Part shown: positions 1 to 9,757 of the stretch, one piece after another | Layout: every line of letters starts with the position of its first letter | How positions within the stretch are numbered: the first letter of the stretch is position 1 | NCBI RefSeq assembly: GCF_014639235.1 | Contig: NZ_BMFU01000001.1 | Location: 1,178,001-1,242,000, forward strand | Origin: Paenibacillus silvae | Lineage (GTDB): Bacteria > Bacillota > Bacilli > Paenibacillales > Paenibacillaceae | Length of the DNA stretch: 64,000 bases | Direction of reading: 5' to 3' | The notes under the pieces: model-generated | What the model saw: the letters and a program-made list of their open reading frames with translations, nothing else | Told to the model about the DNA's origin: nothing | Database searches by the model: none | Made by a program: the position numbers and the translations under genes

Positions 1-116
1 TGCGAATATTTCCCACATTCTTCAACTCCATCTGAGCTTGGATTGATAATAATTGAAAATAACCGATTCATCAAAATCTTCGTTACAGCTCCTCTTTTTT
101 GAGAAACTCGCTTCAT
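1..116 (-). CDS. possible 5' end of a gene cut by the window edge
   Basis: An open frame reads leftwards from ATG at 116 to the window edge with no stop. It begins MKRVSQKRG and contains a hydrophobic stretch (LFSIII) after about 17 residues. An AGAGGAG lies inside the frame and could serve a later TTG/ATG start near 72. It follows the terminator of the xylan operon on the same strand, so it would be an independent unit. Only about 38 codons are visible; no family can be named and it may be spurious. Confidence 0.2.
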   Translation of the reverse strand, partial: MKRVSQKRGAVTKILMNRLFSIIINPSSDGVEECGKYS

Positions 117-183
117 CGTTAAAATGATAACATATACTTCATATTAATGGATGTCATTTCCTTAATCCAAATTTCTCCGTACA

Positions 184-213
184 GCAAAAAAATCGGCCTG
201 CATAGGCCGATTT
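184..213 (-). terminator. intrinsic terminator of the xylan-oligosaccharide operon
   Basis: A perfect 10-bp hairpin (arms AAATCGGCCT and AGGCCGATTT, 4-nt loop) followed on the minus strand by a run of T, 70 nt after the last permease stop. Three copies of the hexamer TTCAAC lie between stop codon and hairpin (about 262-283). Confidence 0.9.
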
Positions 214-283
214 CTCTGAATACGATATCCAATTACATTTAATAAAAAACTGACGTGATACTTCACTTCAACTTCAACTTCAA

Positions 284-1186
284 CTATTCCTTCACACTAC
301 CCAGTTGCAGGCCGTGTACAAAATATTTCTGCAAGAACGGATACACAACCAGAATTGGCAAGGCTGCAACAATCGTAATCGCTGCCCGGATCGATATCGG
401 CGTTACCAGGTTGCGTGCCTGACCCATGTCCGCTCCACTTGAAACGGATGCACTGCTGTTGGTGTTCATAGACGAGGAGAGCAGCTTCATCAATTCGTAC
501 TGCAATGTACTCAGATTCTGCTTGGAAGATGCGTACAAGAATGTATCGAACCAGGAGTTCCACTGACCTACAGCAATAAACAGTGCTACGGTTGCCAACA
601 CCGGTTGACAGAGCGGCAGGATGATGGACATAAACGTTCTGAAATCGCCTGCGCCATCAATCTTGGCGGACTCAATCAATCCTTCAGGCAGCGTCTGGAT
701 ATACGTACGAATAACGATCATGTTAAATGCACTGATCAGTCCCGGAATGATATATACCAGGAAGTTGTTAAGCAAGTGCAGGTCCTTGATCAGAAAGTAA
801 GTTGGGATCAGACCAGCACTGAAATACATCGTCATAACCACGATAATGGTAATCGGTTTGCGCAGGATATAATCTTTACGGCTGAGCGTATACGCCAGCA
901 TGGATGTCAGGAACAAGCTGAGTACCGTACCCAGTACAGTTCTTGCAACGGAAACCCAAAAAGCTGCAAATATCGTTCCGCCTGCAAATACAGCTTTGTA
1001 GTTTTGAGTGGTCCATTCCCTAGGTAACAGGTAGATTCCACCGCGAATGGTATCATTCCCCGCGTTAAAAGATATAGCCAGTGTATTCAAAAACGGGTAC
1101 AAGGTCACTACTGCAATAAAGATCATCAGCAAGCCGTTAAATGTATGGAAGACAATCGGCTCAACCCGAGATTTGTTTATTCCCAT
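284..1186 (-). CDS. carbohydrate ABC transporter permease, YtcP/LplC (MalG) type
   Basis: Inner-membrane permease subunit of a CUT1-family sugar importer, 300 aa. Six hydrophobic segments are visible, and the EAA loop that docks the ATPase lies near residues 171-192 (ESAKIDGAG...LPL). GGAGGA lies 9 nt before the ATG. It is the last gene of a minus-strand run and starts 13 nt after the other permease stops, so the two form the membrane heterodimer with the binding protein at 2278. No ATPase gene is present; transporters of this YtcQ/LplA class normally use a shared ATPase such as MsmX encoded elsewhere. With the GH10 xylanase in the same cluster, the likely cargo is xylo-oligosaccharides or aldouronates (inference). 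Confidence 0.9.
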   Translation of the reverse strand: MGINKSRVEPIVFHTFNGLLMIFIAVVTLYPFLNTLAISFNAGNDTIRGGIYLLPREWTTQNYKAVFAGGTIFAAFWVSVARTVLGTVLSLFLTSMLAYTLSRKDYILRKPITIIVVMTMYFSAGLIPTYFLIKDLHLLNNFLVYIIPGLISAFNMIVIRTYIQTLPEGLIESAKIDGAGDFRTFMSIILPLCQPVLATVALFIAVGQWNSWFDTFLYASSKQNLSTLQYELMKLLSSSMNTNSSASVSSGADMGQARNLVTPISIRAAITIVAALPILVVYPFLQKYFVHGLQLGSVKE

Positions 1187-1199
1187 CGATGAGTCCTCC

Positions 1200-2165
1200 T
1201 CATATTAATCGGTCTTCGCCGAATCGTTTGGATATAGAGTTCGCTGCAAATATTAGCGTGATACTGACCACCGTTTTGAATATACCTGCCGCAGTGGCGA
1301 GTGAATAGTTACCGATCTGCAGACCGTATTTCAAGACAAAGATATCAATCGTTTGAGACCAGTCAACCACAACACCATTACCTAGCAAATACTGTACTTC
1401 GAATCCGGCTTCCAGAATCCATCCCATGTTCATAATGAGCAAAATAATAACGATGGACTTGATACCTGGCAGGGTTACATACAGCATCTTCTGATAACGG
1501 TTAGCTCCATCAATCTCTGCTGCTTCATACAGCGAAGGGTCGATCGAGGTGATCGCTGCCAGATAGATGATCGCATTCCAGCCGACCTCTTTCCAGACGT
1601 GCGACGCACCGACAATTCCCCAGAAATACTCTGGAACACTAAGCCACATAATCGGTTCATTGATGAATCCAAGCTTCATCAGCACCACGTTCACGATCCC
1701 GCCGTCTACCGATAACGAGCTGGCTACAATACCCGTAACGATGATCCAGGACAAAAAGTGAGGCAGATACGAAATCGTTTGAATCGTACGTTTGTACAGC
1801 TTGTTCTTGATTTCATTCAGCAAAATCGCAAAAACAATGGCTGTTACAAAGCCAAGAATCATGTTAATCAAACTCATCGCGATCGTATTGCGAAGTACGT
1901 TCAGAAACGCGTCGTCCGTAAGCAGAAATTTGAAATGCTTAAGTCCGACCCACTCCTGCTGCGAAAATTTCTTCGCTGGACTGTAATTCTGGAATGCCAT
2001 CACCCAGCCCCAGATCGGATAATACGAGAAAACCAGAATATAAGCAACGATGGGCAGAGACATAAACATCAGTTGTTTTTGACTGCGCAGGCGCTTCATA
2101 AGAGGCGTCTTGGTCACTATGGTTGGAGCGGATTTATCCTGTATAGCTCCTGGCGTGTTCGCCAT
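1200..2165 (-). CDS. carbohydrate ABC transporter permease, YteP/LplB (MalF) type
   Basis: Second permease subunit of the CUT1 importer, 321 aa. A charged N-terminal tail of about 30 residues precedes six membrane spans; the EAA loop is near residues 213-232 (YEAAEIDGA). The start ATG has AGGAGGAG upstream. It lies between the binding protein (stop 113 nt upstream) and the partner permease (13 nt downstream). The subfamily (LplB/YteP) usually imports complex plant-derived oligosaccharides. The exact substrate is not readable from the protein; the xylanase and regulators nearby suggest xylan fragments. Confidence 0.9.
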   Translation of the reverse strand: MANTPGAIQDKSAPTIVTKTPLMKRLRSQKQLMFMSLPIVAYILVFSYYPIWGWVMAFQNYSPAKKFSQQEWVGLKHFKFLLTDDAFLNVLRNTIAMSLINMILGFVTAIVFAILLNEIKNKLYKRTIQTISYLPHFLSWIIVTGIVASSLSVDGGIVNVVLMKLGFINEPIMWLSVPEYFWGIVGASHVWKEVGWNAIIYLAAITSIDPSLYEAAEIDGANRYQKMLYVTLPGIKSIVIILLIMNMGWILEAGFEVQYLLGNGVVVDWSQTIDIFVLKYGLQIGNYSLATAAGIFKTVVSITLIFAANSISKRFGEDRLI

Positions 2166-2277
2166 CTTTCACTCCTCCTATCAACTTACAGCGGTACTCG
2201 GGGATCGATTGTTCAGAAGGCACAGGAGCAGTTGCTGCGGCCTATGCCTTCCAAAGCAATCCTTCGGTCGCTTTTAT

Positions 2278-3936
2278 TTATTTCACGGTCCAGTTCTGAA
2301 TCCGCCATTGCAATTGCTCATTGATTCGGTCTTCATACGCCTTCACATTAATTTTCTTGTAAGCATCCACATACTCGCTCCAGATGGAGTCGAATTCATT
2401 GGCTTTGGACATAATCGCTCTAGGCAAATATTTCAAGGATGTATCTGTCATTTGTTTGTTGGCTACCGAAGCATCGGAGCCTTCCTTCAGATCCACTTGC
2501 CAAGCTGGATAATACACCGGGTTCTCTGGTGCAGGAGAGAAGAAGTCACTCCATGTTTTGAAACCATAGGCATCCAGAAGCTCTTTATCCTCAGCTTTCA
2601 GGCTGTCGTAGAATTCCTCAGGCTGATTGGTTGCACCGATAGCATTGCCATCCGAGAATGTACCTTCCATTTTCGGCGCTGCACCATAGAAGCCTTCTGC
2701 TTTGTTAGCCAGCTTCCATGCCGGATCTTCCTGTTGAGTACGCTGTTCAGGTGTACGATAGAATCTGCCTTCCTCGTTGACCATATAATCTACGCCCTCT
2801 TCACCCCAGGACAACAGCTTCTGATACTTTTCATCCATTAATGCATCGAGGAACTTCAGGATGGCTACAGGGTCTTTCGCATCTTTACTGATACCAAAAC
2901 CGTTGTTCAAGTTGATAACCGGACGATCCAGGTAATGATCCTTGATGCTTGTGTCATATACTAGCGGGAAGCCTACATATGTTTGACCAATTTTGTTCTG
3001 AGCTACGAGCGTATCTTCACCTTGCTGGAAGTTCCAGTGCTGGTCGAACATACCGACAACACGTCCAGAAGAAATTTTAGCCAAGTACTGGTCATAGTTC
3101 TGAACGAAAGCTTCTTTGTCCAGCAATCCATCATTATAGAGACCGTTCAACTCTTTATAATAACGTTTGGAAATATCTTTATCCGCGAATACGCTTGCAA
3201 CACCATTGTCATCAACGACAACGCCGCCGTCATTCGGATGACCTGTCAAGTGCTCAGGCGGGTTGAGGAGCGGGAAGGTTCTCCAGTCGGAAGCCAGTGT
3301 TGTAAAACCAATCGTCGGCTGACCATCTTCTGTTGTAGGATGCTTGGCTGTGTAATCACGAATCAGCTTCATGTAATCATCAAGCGTTTTCGGAGTTGGA
3401 TAACCAGCCTCTTTCAGCACCTGTTTCTGAATCCAGAATGCAGGGCCGGAGTAGTAGTTACTGATGAACTCACCCGTGTATACGCCGTAGTTCGGCAACC
3501 AGTAAATATGACCGTCACTGGAATCCTTCATCCGCTCCCAATCTTTTGCATAGTGCTTTTTAAGGTTTGGTGCGTGCTGCTCAATCAGATCCTCCAGCGG
3601 AATAACCGCACCGGCCGCAACCAGCTTGGTATCTGCTGTAATCAGGTCAGGATAATCTCCTCCTGCAACCATAACCCCCAGCTTTTGCTGCAAGTCACCT
3701 ACGAGAAACTCCATGTTCAGTTTGACGCCGAGCTCATCTTCGATCTTTTTGTAGATGCGGTTATCCGCTGCCGGTGCCTGATTTGGTGTTCCGATAAAAG
3801 CCGAGATGTTTAATACTTCCTTGCCATCGGGTGTCGTCGTTTTGGCCTCTTCACCGCTGCATCCTGCAAGTGCCAGAGTTAATGCCATAACGAGAGAAAC
3901 GGAACCCCAAAGTTTCTTTTTCTTCAATCCCCCCAT
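2278..3936 (-). CDS. extracellular sugar-binding lipoprotein, LplA/YtcQ type
   Basis: Substrate-binding protein of the importer, 552 aa, typical of the large LplA/YtcQ group. The N-terminus has a Lys-rich start, a hydrophobic core and the lipobox LALAGC, so the mature protein should be lipid-anchored on the outer face of the membrane. Many aromatic residues (YWLPNYG, FPLLNPPEHLTG) fit carbohydrate stacking. AAGGAGGCG precedes the ATG. It is the first gene of the transporter block, with its own promoter region of 143 nt after the response-regulator gene. That region carries a two-part motif also found before the xylanase, so the regulators of this cluster probably control it. Confidence 0.92.
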   Translation of the reverse strand: MGGLKKKKLWGSVSLVMALTLALAGCSGEEAKTTTPDGKEVLNISAFIGTPNQAPAADNRIYKKIEDELGVKLNMEFLVGDLQQKLGVMVAGGDYPDLITADTKLVAAGAVIPLEDLIEQHAPNLKKHYAKDWERMKDSSDGHIYWLPNYGVYTGEFISNYYSGPAFWIQKQVLKEAGYPTPKTLDDYMKLIRDYTAKHPTTEDGQPTIGFTTLASDWRTFPLLNPPEHLTGHPNDGGVVVDDNGVASVFADKDISKRYYKELNGLYNDGLLDKEAFVQNYDQYLAKISSGRVVGMFDQHWNFQQGEDTLVAQNKIGQTYVGFPLVYDTSIKDHYLDRPVINLNNGFGISKDAKDPVAILKFLDALMDEKYQKLLSWGEEGVDYMVNEEGRFYRTPEQRTQQEDPAWKLANKAEGFYGAAPKMEGTFSDGNAIGATNQPEEFYDSLKAEDKELLDAYGFKTWSDFFSPAPENPVYYPAWQVDLKEGSDASVANKQMTDTSLKYLPRAIMSKANEFDSIWSEYVDAYKKINVKAYEDRINEQLQWRIQNWTVK

Positions 3937-3998
3937 GTATTGCGCCTCCTTGGAAGTGGTTTGCCTTACTGTCTTTATTATGAGGAAATGTATGCGGT

Positions 3999-4031
3999 TA
4001 CAAAATAAACAGATTTAAGCATCTGCCCCCC
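3999..4031 (-). promoter_or_regulatory. shared two-part motif upstream of the binding-protein gene
   Basis: On the minus strand GGGGGGCA (4024-4031) and GTTTATTTTGTA (3999-4010) are separated by 13 nt and end 62 nt before the ATG. The same two words occur before the GH10 gene at 9793-9815. A -10-like TAATAA lies 18 nt downstream of the second word. Candidate binding site of the YesN-type regulator (inference). Confidence 0.55.
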
Positions 4032-4079
4032 TTAATTTCAGGAGGTAACAAACCAGCTCATACCCCCGTCAAGTGCTCT

Positions 4080-5633
4080 TCACTGAGCAAACTTCAGACG
4101 ATATTCCGCCGGTTTCAACCCTGTTCTTCGCTCAAACTGCTTCAAAAAATGCTGGTAACTCTTATATCCGACCTGCTCTGCGATTGCACATGACGCTATG
4201 TCCGATGCTTCAAGCAGCCTTATCGCTTCCTCGATCCGCAGATCATGCACCATGTCCAGCACCCCTTTACCATACTTGCGCATAAAAGACTGCCCGAGAT
4301 GCACCGGATGCATATAAAAGCGTTCTGCCAGCTCCTTGATTGTAAAAGTTTCTCTGAAATGCTCCTGCAAGTATTCAGCCACCATTGCCTGTGTCCCGCC
4401 GAGCTGCTTTTGACGAAGGGAGCTTGCCAGTGCCCGGCACTTTAAGCAAAACGACTCCAACATATTGGCAGACTCCTCAATATTCCGATAATCCTGATGC
4501 CCAGGATAGATAGCTGTGTTCTTCAACAGCTCTTTTGGTTCTCCTCCCAGCTCCTTGCACAGGGAGAGCCCCCGAAACAAAATCTGGGTGATGAAGATAT
4601 GAACCAGTTCAGGAGCCGTCTTATTTTTCACCAATTGGCTGAAGGCTTCTCTGATCGACTGGCTCACCTGTTCTGGCGAACCGTTCTCCACATGCTCCAT
4701 AATGAGATCCACTTCACGAAGAGACTCCGGGTTAAATATGAGACGTTGCTCCTGAATATCTTCGGCGAACAGCAGATCACCCTCATGCAAAAATAAAAAA
4801 CGCTCCGCCTGGGCTGCCGTGCTTCTCGACAGAGATAAGTTCTCCAACTGCTGCACAGGCAGACCAGTGGCGAGCTGCACGCCATGTGGCACCACTTCGT
4901 TTAAAGCAGATAACAGCCGCGTGGCAAAATCCCGATGATTTCCTTCTTGCAGAGTCTCCCGTTCGGAACTACGTTCCCCCCATACGATGCCGCAGACATC
5001 CTGCTCATTCTCCACCACATAACAGCAGTGCTCACGGGTCACAACATCCTGAATCGTAGAACGGATCTGACCCGAATCAGCTCGCTGAAATCTTACTTTG
5101 ACATATGACCATTGACTGGCCTGCTCCTTCAAACTTGAGATCACATGAGCTGCTGTCTCTCTATTCTCATATGCCTGATCAGTAACGAGCGCGAAGAGAA
5201 TCTGTCTGATTTCCTGATGTTTAGCCTGTTCACGCATAGACTCGCGCTCATGCTTTTGCCTCAATTCGTGTGCCAGTCGCTCCAGCATATCATCCGCTTC
5301 TACCGTATCGACCGGTTTTGTTAAATAATTGCTCACACCAAGCCGAATCGCCTGCCTTGCATAATTAAAATCGCTGTAACCGCTCGTAATGACAAACATC
5401 GTCGAATCATACCCTTGACGACGAGCCTCTTCAATAAGTTCAAGTCCGTTCATCGCGGGCATATGAATATCTGTAACAACCAGATCAGGCTTGCTTGTGC
5501 GTATGGCCTCAACAGCCTCTTCACCGTTGGCACATACACCGTTTATTTCGAAGCCGAATTTCCGCCAGTCGATCAAAAGCTGCAGCCCTTCAATTGCAAA
5601 CGGCTCATCATCTACCAGAAGCACTTTATACAT
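4080..5633 (-). CDS. response regulator, YesN/AraC family (RR1)
   Basis: Two-component transcription factor, 517 aa. Receiver domain about 1-120 with acidic pocket DDE at 8-10, phospho-acceptor Asp55 (TDIHMP) and Lys106 (LTKP). A long linker of about 270 residues follows and the C-terminal 100 residues carry two AraC-type helix-turn-helix motifs (ending FERRTGLKPAEYR). AAGGGGG precedes the ATG. It sits directly downstream of the kinase gene (22 nt gap) and upstream of the binding-protein gene. A second YesN-type regulator lies on the other side of the kinase, so which one the kinase phosphorylates is open. Confidence 0.92.
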   Translation of the reverse strand: MYKVLLVDDEPFAIEGLQLLIDWRKFGFEINGVCANGEEAVEAIRTSKPDLVVTDIHMPAMNGLELIEEARRQGYDSTMFVITSGYSDFNYARQAIRLGVSNYLTKPVDTVEADDMLERLAHELRQKHERESMREQAKHQEIRQILFALVTDQAYENRETAAHVISSLKEQASQWSYVKVRFQRADSGQIRSTIQDVVTREHCCYVVENEQDVCGIVWGERSSERETLQEGNHRDFATRLLSALNEVVPHGVQLATGLPVQQLENLSLSRSTAAQAERFLFLHEGDLLFAEDIQEQRLIFNPESLREVDLIMEHVENGSPEQVSQSIREAFSQLVKNKTAPELVHIFITQILFRGLSLCKELGGEPKELLKNTAIYPGHQDYRNIEESANMLESFCLKCRALASSLRQKQLGGTQAMVAEYLQEHFRETFTIKELAERFYMHPVHLGQSFMRKYGKGVLDMVHDLRIEEAIRLLEASDIASCAIAEQVGYKSYQHFLKQFERRTGLKPAEYRLKFAQ

Positions 5634-5655
5634 CTCGTTGCCCCCTTTTCATACG

Positions 5656-7404
5656 TTACAGTCGATCTGCAGGAATATGAAATCCAGCCTCTGTTCCGCT
5701 GCCTTTCTCACTGCGAATCGTAAACGTTGCATGCCCTTCATAGAACAGCTCCAGACGTCGATAGACATTGCGGATGCCCACATGCGAGCCGTCCTTCGCC
5801 TGATCCGAGCGTACATCCTGAATTAATTGGCGCAATCTGTCCTGCTCCATACCCACGCCGTTATCAATCACACCAATCGTCAGCCCTGATTCCTCAAGCT
5901 GGGCCGTTATATGAATCAACCGACCTGTTTTACGGGCCTGCAGACCGTGCTTGCACGCATTCTCCACAAGCGGCTGAATGCTCATTCTCGGAATCCGCTT
6001 GCCTGCAGCCTGCGGATCAATATCCAGTGTATAGTCGAACAACTCCCCGAACCTGAACTTCTCAATCTGAAGATAAAGGGTAGTAAACTGCAGCTCCTCT
6101 TGCAGCGGGATCAGATTATCGGATCGACTGAGCAGCTGCCTCATGAGCAGCGATAAACTCTTGATAATTTCCGACACTTCTGTATATCCGTTTTTGGTGC
6201 TCACAACCAGCAGCGCATTCAGTGTATTAAACAGAAAATGCGGATTCATCTGGCTCTGAAGCATAGATAATTCTGTGCGCACTTGATCCAGTTCCAGATC
6301 CTTATGCCTGATCTCCAATTTGTAGACATCGTTAATAAGAGAATGAATTTTGCTAATCATCATATTAAACGTACGAATTAATCCACCGATCTCGTCCCGG
6401 CCCTCCTGAATTTCAATCAGGTCGAAACGCTCATTCCGTACTTTTTCCATATGCCGTGATAACTTCCTAATACGATAATGGTAAGAACGCAGAATAAAAT
6501 AAATAAGCACCGAGGGCACAATAACACTGATGACGGCCAGCCACAAAATTGAATTACGCGCCTCGTTCAGCAGCTGATCGACATGCCGCGTATCCGCAAC
6601 CCCAATCAGCTTCCAGCCGTCCAGATAAGCCAAATTGCCAAGAGACTTTTCCAGCACATATTCAGCATCTACATCACCGGACCACTCGCCATCCGCCGGG
6701 AAGCGTGCGCTGGACACCACGGGACGATTGTTGCCATCCACCAGCCTCAGCTGCAGGCTGTTCGTCTCACGATTCAGGATGCTGTAGATCCGGTTGACTT
6801 CCAGATCAATTTTGGAATACTTCGCGTAATTTGCGTACGAAGTGAACGTCTTCATTTTTCCAATAACACTGATTCGTTTCCCCCGACTGAACCCCGACTC
6901 TTCTTCATAATCAATAACCAGAATATCTCCGCTGGCTTGATTCAGCTGGTCAATCCCTGGCAGCGTGGTTCCCTTATCCTTCATGACGATATAATGGCTG
7001 CCGGTCTGGATCGTATCATTATTTGTAAAAATACGGACCTCAAGAATGTTCGCCGACATATACCTTGTCAGTTTATCTCGAAGAAAAACATGATACTCAT
7101 TGTAATATTCCACAGGCGACTGATAGGTACGATCAAGAGCCTCATATAAGGAATCGTCTGCCGCAATCATCCGGCTCAGTGCAACGCTCTCATCAATCAT
7201 ACCCACCAGCTCGCCAGTAGCCCGGTCGATGGATTTGCGCAGATTTTCCTGCTCCCGTACCTTGATATCTGCCGAGGTTCGCTGATAAAAAAACAGATTG
7301 ATCGCAATGATCGGAAGCAAAATACTAAGCACGTAAATCAGTAAAAACTTGTATCGCAGGGGGATGTCGTTGACGGTCCGAAAGTTTCTCCATTTTGTGC
7401 GCAC
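5656..7404 (-). CDS. sensor histidine kinase, YesM type
   Basis: Membrane sensor kinase, about 582 aa. First membrane span near the N-terminus (FLLIYVLSILLPII), an extracytoplasmic sensing region of about 240 residues, a second span (LAVISVIVPSVLIYFIL), HAMP-like segment, then the His_kinase domain with MNPHFLFN (phospho-His about 389), N box VENACKHGL and G box DNGVGM. The open frame extends upstream to 7506, but that overlaps the previous gene by about 100 nt. The GTG at 7404 has AAGGGTGAT before it and starts 4 nt after the upstream stop codon, so translational coupling with RR2 is likely. It probably senses the sugar signal outside the cell (inference). Confidence 0.9.
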   Translation of the reverse strand: MRTKWRNFRTVNDIPLRYKFLLIYVLSILLPIIAINLFFYQRTSADIKVREQENLRKSIDRATGELVGMIDESVALSRMIAADDSLYEALDRTYQSPVEYYNEYHVFLRDKLTRYMSANILEVRIFTNNDTIQTGSHYIVMKDKGTTLPGIDQLNQASGDILVIDYEEESGFSRGKRISVIGKMKTFTSYANYAKYSKIDLEVNRIYSILNRETNSLQLRLVDGNNRPVVSSARFPADGEWSGDVDAEYVLEKSLGNLAYLDGWKLIGVADTRHVDQLLNEARNSILWLAVISVIVPSVLIYFILRSYHYRIRKLSRHMEKVRNERFDLIEIQEGRDEIGGLIRTFNMMISKIHSLINDVYKLEIRHKDLELDQVRTELSMLQSQMNPHFLFNTLNALLVVSTKNGYTEVSEIIKSLSLLMRQLLSRSDNLIPLQEELQFTTLYLQIEKFRFGELFDYTLDIDPQAAGKRIPRMSIQPLVENACKHGLQARKTGRLIHITAQLEESGLTIGVIDNGVGMEQDRLRQLIQDVRSDQAKDGSHVGIRNVYRRLELFYEGHATFTIRSEKGSGTEAGFHIPADRL

Positions 7405-7408
7405 ATGA

Positions 7409-8527
7409 TCACCCTTGACTGTTGTTTTTGTATAGAGAAGGCAGTTCCCCTGTAAGCGCTTTAAATTTCTCTGTAAAATACTCGGCATCGTGATAACCCA
7501 ATTCAAACGCTATATCTGAAATTTTCATATTGGTGCGCCGAAGCAGTCTGCGCGCTTCCTCTATCCGGAGGCGATGCACATATTCGCTGAAGCTGACACC
7601 CATCTCACGCTTGAACTGTTGCCCCAAATAAGCCGCATTTACATGAATGTGATTAGCGAGCTGCTGCAATTTGATTTTGGACCGATAATGCTGCTTCAAA
7701 TATTGAACCGCTTCAGTCACCAGTCCCCCGGAGCCTGGATCGCTCTGGCCAGCGGAAGCAAAGGTTTCTGTAATTCGAACAAAAAGCTCCTTCAAATCTC
7801 CCGTAATCCATCTCTCGGTTTGGTGCCAAGCCTGCTCTTGAAGAAGCATGGAATCTTCCCCAAGCACTCGATATTTACGCAGCAGCTCTCCGTGAATATA
7901 CAGCACAATGCTCTGAGCAAGGCTGAGTCCAGACCGTAATGTCTGCATCTCCTCCAGCATCTCGTCGATCGCATGTGTAATGCCTTTCACATCTCCAGCT
8001 TCCATAAAAGAAAGCATTTGCTTGGCATGAGACGTCATTTTCTCAAGATCAGTCTCTTCAAGTGTGCCGTTGACTTCGGCAGGTGTGTCCAGAAGTTCCG
8101 CGGCTGCAAACTGCTCGCCTGCATATAGCTGCTCCATCTCCTGTCTTTGTAAATCCAAAGGAACAATCATACTGCGTAACAATTCATGAATCTCTTCAGG
8201 TACCAGAGGTTTAAGCACATATTCATTCACCCGATATCGTATCGCCTGCTGTGCATATCCAAACTCGGAATAACCGGTTACAATCACGATCTGGGAATCG
8301 TATTTCAGCTCTTCACGCATCGTTCGAATCAGATCCAGTCCATCCAGTACCGGCATCTGGATATCCGTCACCACCAAATCCGGATTCACCGTGCCGATCA
8401 GCTCAAGCGCTTCTTCTCCATCCGTTGCAGTTCCACATAACTCATATCCGCAGCCTTGCCAATCAATCATCGTTCTCCAGCCTTCCAGCATAAACGGCTC
8501 ATCATCTGCTACTATGACCTTGTACAT
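7409..8527 (-). CDS. response regulator, YesN/AraC family (RR2)
   Basis: Two-component transcription factor, 372 aa from the chosen start. Receiver domain with DDE at 9-11, phospho-acceptor Asp55 (TDIQMP) and Lys106 (VLKP); C-terminal AraC-type DNA-binding domain of about 100 residues (ISDIAFELGY...GELPSLY). The frame is open to 8569, but AGGTGAA lies just before the ATG at 8527 and the protein then begins MYKV like RR1. It precedes the kinase by 4 nt, and lies downstream of the xylanase gene. RR2 has a shorter linker than RR1 (about 150 versus 270 residues), so they are not simple duplicates. Confidence 0.9.
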   Translation of the reverse strand: MYKVIVADDEPFMLEGWRTMIDWQGCGYELCGTATDGEEALELIGTVNPDLVVTDIQMPVLDGLDLIRTMREELKYDSQIVIVTGYSEFGYAQQAIRYRVNEYVLKPLVPEEIHELLRSMIVPLDLQRQEMEQLYAGEQFAAAELLDTPAEVNGTLEETDLEKMTSHAKQMLSFMEAGDVKGITHAIDEMLEEMQTLRSGLSLAQSIVLYIHGELLRKYRVLGEDSMLLQEQAWHQTERWITGDLKELFVRITETFASAGQSDPGSGGLVTEAVQYLKQHYRSKIKLQQLANHIHVNAAYLGQQFKREMGVSFSEYVHRLRIEEARRLLRRTNMKISDIAFELGYHDAEYFTEKFKALTGELPSLYKNNSQG

Positions 8528-8732
8528 GGATTCACCTGCCATTTCCCCTTTTTTTCTCAAGTATGGCATCGTACAGTCAAAGTGACAATGCTAAAATTAG
8601 AATATATCTGCTATATTTATAAGATACTTCAAAAAGCCTTACAGGCTATCCCTTTATCAAGGGCGCATGCAAGGCTATACATCCGGGAAAACCAGCGGAC
8701 TCTGAAAGCATCTTTAGTTTGACTTACATAAC

Positions 8733-9731
8733 CTAGTCTCGCCCGATAATCCGCCAGAAGGAATCCTTTGGCTGAAGCTGTGTATCAAATACAAACGGCC
8801 AGTTTTTGCGACCACGTACAGGGAAATTATCCAGCCAGGTATAATTGTCAGCAACTCCCCAGAACGTCACCGAAGTGATATTGGATTGATATTCACGGAA
8901 CAGCGCAAAAATATCCTCGTAGCGCTTCTGCTGGAGCTCTGCCATCTCTGCCGTTGGTTCGGTCAGATCGGTACGCCGCTCCTCGTGATCGAACACGGAC
9001 AAATCCAGTTCAGTCACATGAAGCTGCACATCCAATGAAGCGTAACGTTCAATCGCTTGCCGAATCTCCTCGATAGATGGACCGTGAATATTCCAGTGCC
9101 CCTGCATACCAATACCGTGGACAGGAGCGCCCTGATCCAGTAAAGAACGAACCAGATTATAGATTTTCTCCCGTTTGACCGGGTCCGTCTCATTATAATC
9201 ATTGTAGAACAGCAGAGCATCGGGGTCTGCTTCATGAGCCATATTAAATGCCTGAACCAGATAATCCTCCCCAAGTAACTGCAGCCATTTGGTATCACGC
9301 ATAATCAGATCAGTCTTATCTTCAATCGCCTCGTTGACGACATCCCAGGCATAAATCTGTCCTTTATAACGGCCAACAACCGTATCAATATGCTGCTTCA
9401 GCCGGGACAGCATCAGTTCTCTCGAAGCCGGTCCTCCGGAAGCATCCTCAAATACCCATGCCGGCGTCTGATTGTGCCATACCAAGGTATGCCCGCGTAC
9501 ACCGATTGCACGGGCCACAGCAAAATCAACGATTTCATCTGCCGCCTCAAACGTATATTCATGCTCTCGCGGGTGAACCTCTTCAAACTTCATCTGATTC
9601 TCCGCGGTTACACTGTTATAATGCTTCGCAATGAATTCCCCTTCAGTCTTCAGCATTCTCGTATGCACTGCCGCACCTATTTTGAATGAATTGGCATAAG
9701 ATGCAGATAGGGACGGAATTTCGGTAGACAT
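8733..9731 (-). CDS. intracellular endo-1,4-beta-xylanase, GH10
   Basis: Hydrolyses beta-1,4 bonds in xylo-oligosaccharides, 332 aa, the size of a bare GH10 catalytic domain. Acid/base Glu134 in WDVVNEA, nucleophile Glu241 in HVTELDLS, and the substrate-binding motifs RGHTLVWH (79-86) and TFWGVAD-like near the C-terminus (VTFWGVADNYTWLD) are present. There is no signal peptide and no carbohydrate-binding module, so it should act in the cytoplasm on imported fragments, like XynA2 of Paenibacillus JDR-2 and the intracellular xylanases of Geobacillus. GAGGAGGAACG precedes the ATG. It is the promoter-proximal gene of the cluster, and its upstream region has both a cre-like site and the motif shared with the transporter. 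Confidence 0.95.
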   Translation of the reverse strand: MSTEIPSLSASYANSFKIGAAVHTRMLKTEGEFIAKHYNSVTAENQMKFEEVHPREHEYTFEAADEIVDFAVARAIGVRGHTLVWHNQTPAWVFEDASGGPASRELMLSRLKQHIDTVVGRYKGQIYAWDVVNEAIEDKTDLIMRDTKWLQLLGEDYLVQAFNMAHEADPDALLFYNDYNETDPVKREKIYNLVRSLLDQGAPVHGIGMQGHWNIHGPSIEEIRQAIERYASLDVQLHVTELDLSVFDHEERRTDLTEPTAEMAELQQKRYEDIFALFREYQSNITSVTFWGVADNYTWLDNFPVRGRKNWPFVFDTQLQPKDSFWRIIGRD

Positions 9732-9757
9732 CCTCGTTCCTCCTCACAGGTTCTTTT

